DNA of 8,783 bases from Deinococcus sp. Leaf326 (GTDB taxonomy: Bacteria; Deinococcota; Deinococci; Deinococcales; Deinococcaceae). Of this stretch, positions 7,394 through 8,783 are shown one piece after another. The position numbers and the translations under genes were made by a program. Below the pieces are notes generated by a model, which ran no database searches, was not told the DNA's origin, and was given only the letters and a program-made list of their open reading frames with translations. Every line of letters starts with the position of its first letter. Position 1 is the first letter of the stretch. The stretch is taken from NCBI RefSeq assembly GCF_001424185.1, contig NZ_LMOM01000036.1, forward strand, positions 1 through 8,783, given 5' to 3'.

Positions 7394-8407
7394 ATGCCAG
7401 ATCTGAATCAGGCGGCACAAGCCCTCCGCCTCACCCTTGGGGATTTCCTCGATCGTTCCGGCCCAGAAGGCGTCTTTCACCTTGCTCCAGGGGGACCAGG
7501 CGTGCTGCCCGCTCTGGCAGACCTCGACCTCCCTGAACTCCATCTCGACCTTCTCCCCGAAGTGCCTACCCCTACACAGCAGCACCTCCTGACCCGTCTC
7601 GGCTACCTCTCTCTCGATGCCCTGACCTGGTCTCACCCTGGAGGTTGGCGCTTGGTGATCTGTATTCATGGCAGTGGCTGGCGAGCCAATCAAGCCGCGT
7701 TGTCGACGTGGCTCCGAGAGGAGCCCGCCGCCGCGCAGGTCTACCGACAGGTATTTCAACGGGATGGGCGCATCTCCGCGGACAAGACATTCTTGCCGGC
7801 CGCGCTCAGTCACTATGAACGGACCATCGGGCTACAACCTCTGGCAGACCTGGCCACCACGCTCTCCTCGCTGACCACACCATGGATGTTCGCTGCGGGG
7901 ATGGCCCTTGACCTGCATCTCGGGCGAGTCGCACGGCCACACGACGATCTCGATATCATCCTGGATAGGTCCGCTCAGGAAGAGGTGATTCGTCTGCTGA
8001 AAGACTGGCGCTTGGATGTACCGACGGATGGGGTCTACCAGCCCTATAGAGGGCATCTGTATCCATCACAGCACCAGATCCACGCTCGGCATCCGGAGCT
8101 TCAGGGCATCTTATTGGTGGATTTGCTGCTGAGCGACCTGAGCGAGGGGACCTGGCGCTACCGGCGCGATCCTCAAATCACGTTGCCCCTGAGTCGAGCT
8201 CGTCAGTGGAGTCGCCAAGGCTGGCCGTATCTGGCGTCAGAGGTTGTCCTGCTGTTCAAGGCGGCATCAGTTGGCCGGAAGATTCGGGACAAAGACCAGG
8301 CGGATTTCGATCGGGTACGGCCCAGCCTGAGCGCAACGTCTTTAGAATGGCTGAAGAAGACTTTGACGCTGACTCAACCTGGACACGTCTGGCTTGAAGA
8401 GCTTTAG
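7394..8407 (+). CDS. GrpB-like domain fused to ANT(2'')-like nucleotidyltransferase
   Basis: 337 residues with two parts. Residues about 1-150 follow the layout of GrpB/UPF0157 proteins (HLLTRLGY at 64-71, WRLVICIHGSGWRANQAALSTWLREEPAAAQVY split over 85-117, then GR...K...YERTIG at 125-146), but the usual IGSTSVPG and KPIIDI catalytic motifs are replaced by LAPGGPGVLP and DLDLPELHLDL, so this half may be inactive. Residues 161-337 resemble aminoglycoside 2''-adenylyltransferase-like proteins: WMFAAGMALDLHLGR (164-178), the metal-binding H183-D-D185-L-D187, a possible third Asp at VDLLLSD (242-248), LLFKA (286-290) and KDQADF (300-305). The substrate is unknown. Drug modification, protein or tRNA modification, and misannotated family drift are all possible. 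It starts 43 nt after the DUF6428 gene without a good Shine-Dalgarno and is followed by the operon terminator, so it is probably the last gene of the arsenic operon. Confidence 0.7.
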   Translation: MPDLNQAAQALRLTLGDFLDRSGPEGVFHLAPGGPGVLPALADLDLPELHLDLLPEVPTPTQQHLLTRLGYLSLDALTWSHPGGWRLVICIHGSGWRANQAALSTWLREEPAAAQVYRQVFQRDGRISADKTFLPAALSHYERTIGLQPLADLATTLSSLTTPWMFAAGMALDLHLGRVARPHDDLDIILDRSAQEEVIRLLKDWRLDVPTDGVYQPYRGHLYPSQHQIHARHPELQGILLVDLLLSDLSEGTWRYRRDPQITLPLSRARQWSRQGWPYLASEVVLLFKAASVGRKIRDKDQADFDRVRPSLSATSLEWLKKTLTLTQPGHVWLEEL

Positions 8408-8457
8408 GCGCGAATGAAGGTATATGAGCTCTGGAGCTCGAAATGGAAATTTCAAAC

Positions 8458-8481
8458 GCCCCATGCCGTGGGGCTTTTTTT
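8458..8481 (+). terminator. Intrinsic terminator of the arsenic operon
   Basis: Stem GCCCCA (8458-8463) / TGGGGC (8469-8474) with a 5-nt loop, followed by seven T residues (8475-8481), about 50 nt after the TAG of the nucleotidyltransferase gene. Textbook rho-independent structure. Confidence 0.9.
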
Positions 8482-8556
8482 CGACTGTTGTGGCGAGCGA
8501 CGGACTTCTGATTCGAGGCCTGCTCCTGGTCTGCCGCGTTGACCCAGAGTGATCAG

Positions 8557-8783
8557 TTAGAAGTCTTCGACCTCCGCAGCGACGTCGTTGCGCCTGACCG
8601 CGACATATCGGCGGGTGGTGTCGACCGACGCATGACCGAGGAAGAGACTCACTCGGGTGAAATCGCCCGTCGCTTCATAGAGCATCGTGCCCGATGTTTT
8701 GCGCGCGGCGTGGAAGCCCCGGAAGCGACCAGGGAGACCCGCACGCTCGAAGGCGCGGCGCAGTTGGCGGGCGGCCGTGTTGT
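8557..8783 (-). CDS. Tyrosine recombinase (phage-type integrase), C-terminal part
   Basis: The last 74 residues are visible, running leftward to TAA at 8557-8559. The N-terminus lies beyond the window. The catalytic-domain signatures are FHAARKT, which holds the H-x-x-R of box II (the H of RFRGFH and the R of AARKT), LGHASVDTT, which holds the conserved His, and RRYVAV, which holds the nucleophilic Tyr. The tail [10 protein letters not shown] is short. No frameshift or stop is seen in this part. It could be a plasmid dimer-resolution recombinase or the integrase of a genomic island. Its convergent position against the arsenic operon terminator suggests a module boundary here. Confidence 0.9.
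   Translation of the reverse strand, partial: NTAARQLRRAFERAGLPGRFRGFHAARKTSGTMLYEATGDFTRVSLFLGHASVDTTRRYVAVRRNDVAAEVEDF

Noticed and set aside
7388..7813. Minus-strand open frame opposite the 5' part of the nucleotidyltransferase gene
   Set aside because: The plus-strand frame continues into an unmistakable HDDLD domain. The opposite frame has no family resemblance.

Overview
The window looks like accessory DNA (a plasmid or genomic island) from a high-GC bacterium, most likely a Deinococcus. That assignment is inference: it rests on the style of the proteins and on an arsR gene whose start codon sits 6 nt after a TANNNT -10 element, the leaderless arrangement described as common in Deinococcus. 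No housekeeping gene is present. The contents are a broken cell-wall hydrolase gene, two small stress or detoxification operons, one intact insertion sequence, a lone HNH gene and the end of a tyrosine recombinase gene.

Layout. Positions 1-332 hold no gene I can support, only a strong hairpin (147-169) that can act as a terminator for leftward transcription. Positions 333-1630 (minus strand) are a pseudogene for a secreted LysM plus serine beta-lactamase-like protein, broken by one missing base and one in-frame TGA. After a 380-nt intergenic region with two candidate palindromic operators comes a rightward operon: class I SAM methyltransferase (2011-2661), Rrf2-family repressor (2738-3202) and thioredoxin-reductase-like flavoprotein (3192-4085, overlapping the repressor by 11 nt). 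The protein types suggest a regulated thiol/disulfide or electrophile defence unit, possibly S-methylation plus dithiol oxidation. That function is inferred.

Ten bases after the flavoprotein stop lies a complete IS3-family element (4096-5368, 1273 bp) with 38-bp imperfect terminal repeats, a GAG target duplication, overlapping orfA and orfB, and a very clear programmed -1 frameshift site (SD-like GGAG, A_AAA_AAG, then a long stem 5 nt downstream). A strong terminator and a leftward HNH endonuclease gene follow (5494-5823).

Divergent from the HNH gene is an arsenic-type operon: arsR (5996), arsC of the thioredoxin-linked low-molecular-weight phosphatase fold (6326), a DUF6428 protein with a cysteine-rich tail (6811), and a two-domain protein joining a degenerate GrpB-like N-terminus to an ANT(2'')-like nucleotidyltransferase (7394). 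It ends at an intrinsic terminator (8458-8481). No arsenite efflux pump is encoded in the window. The right edge carries the C-terminal 74 residues of a leftward tyrosine recombinase (8557-8783), which suggests that the edge of an integrating element is nearby.
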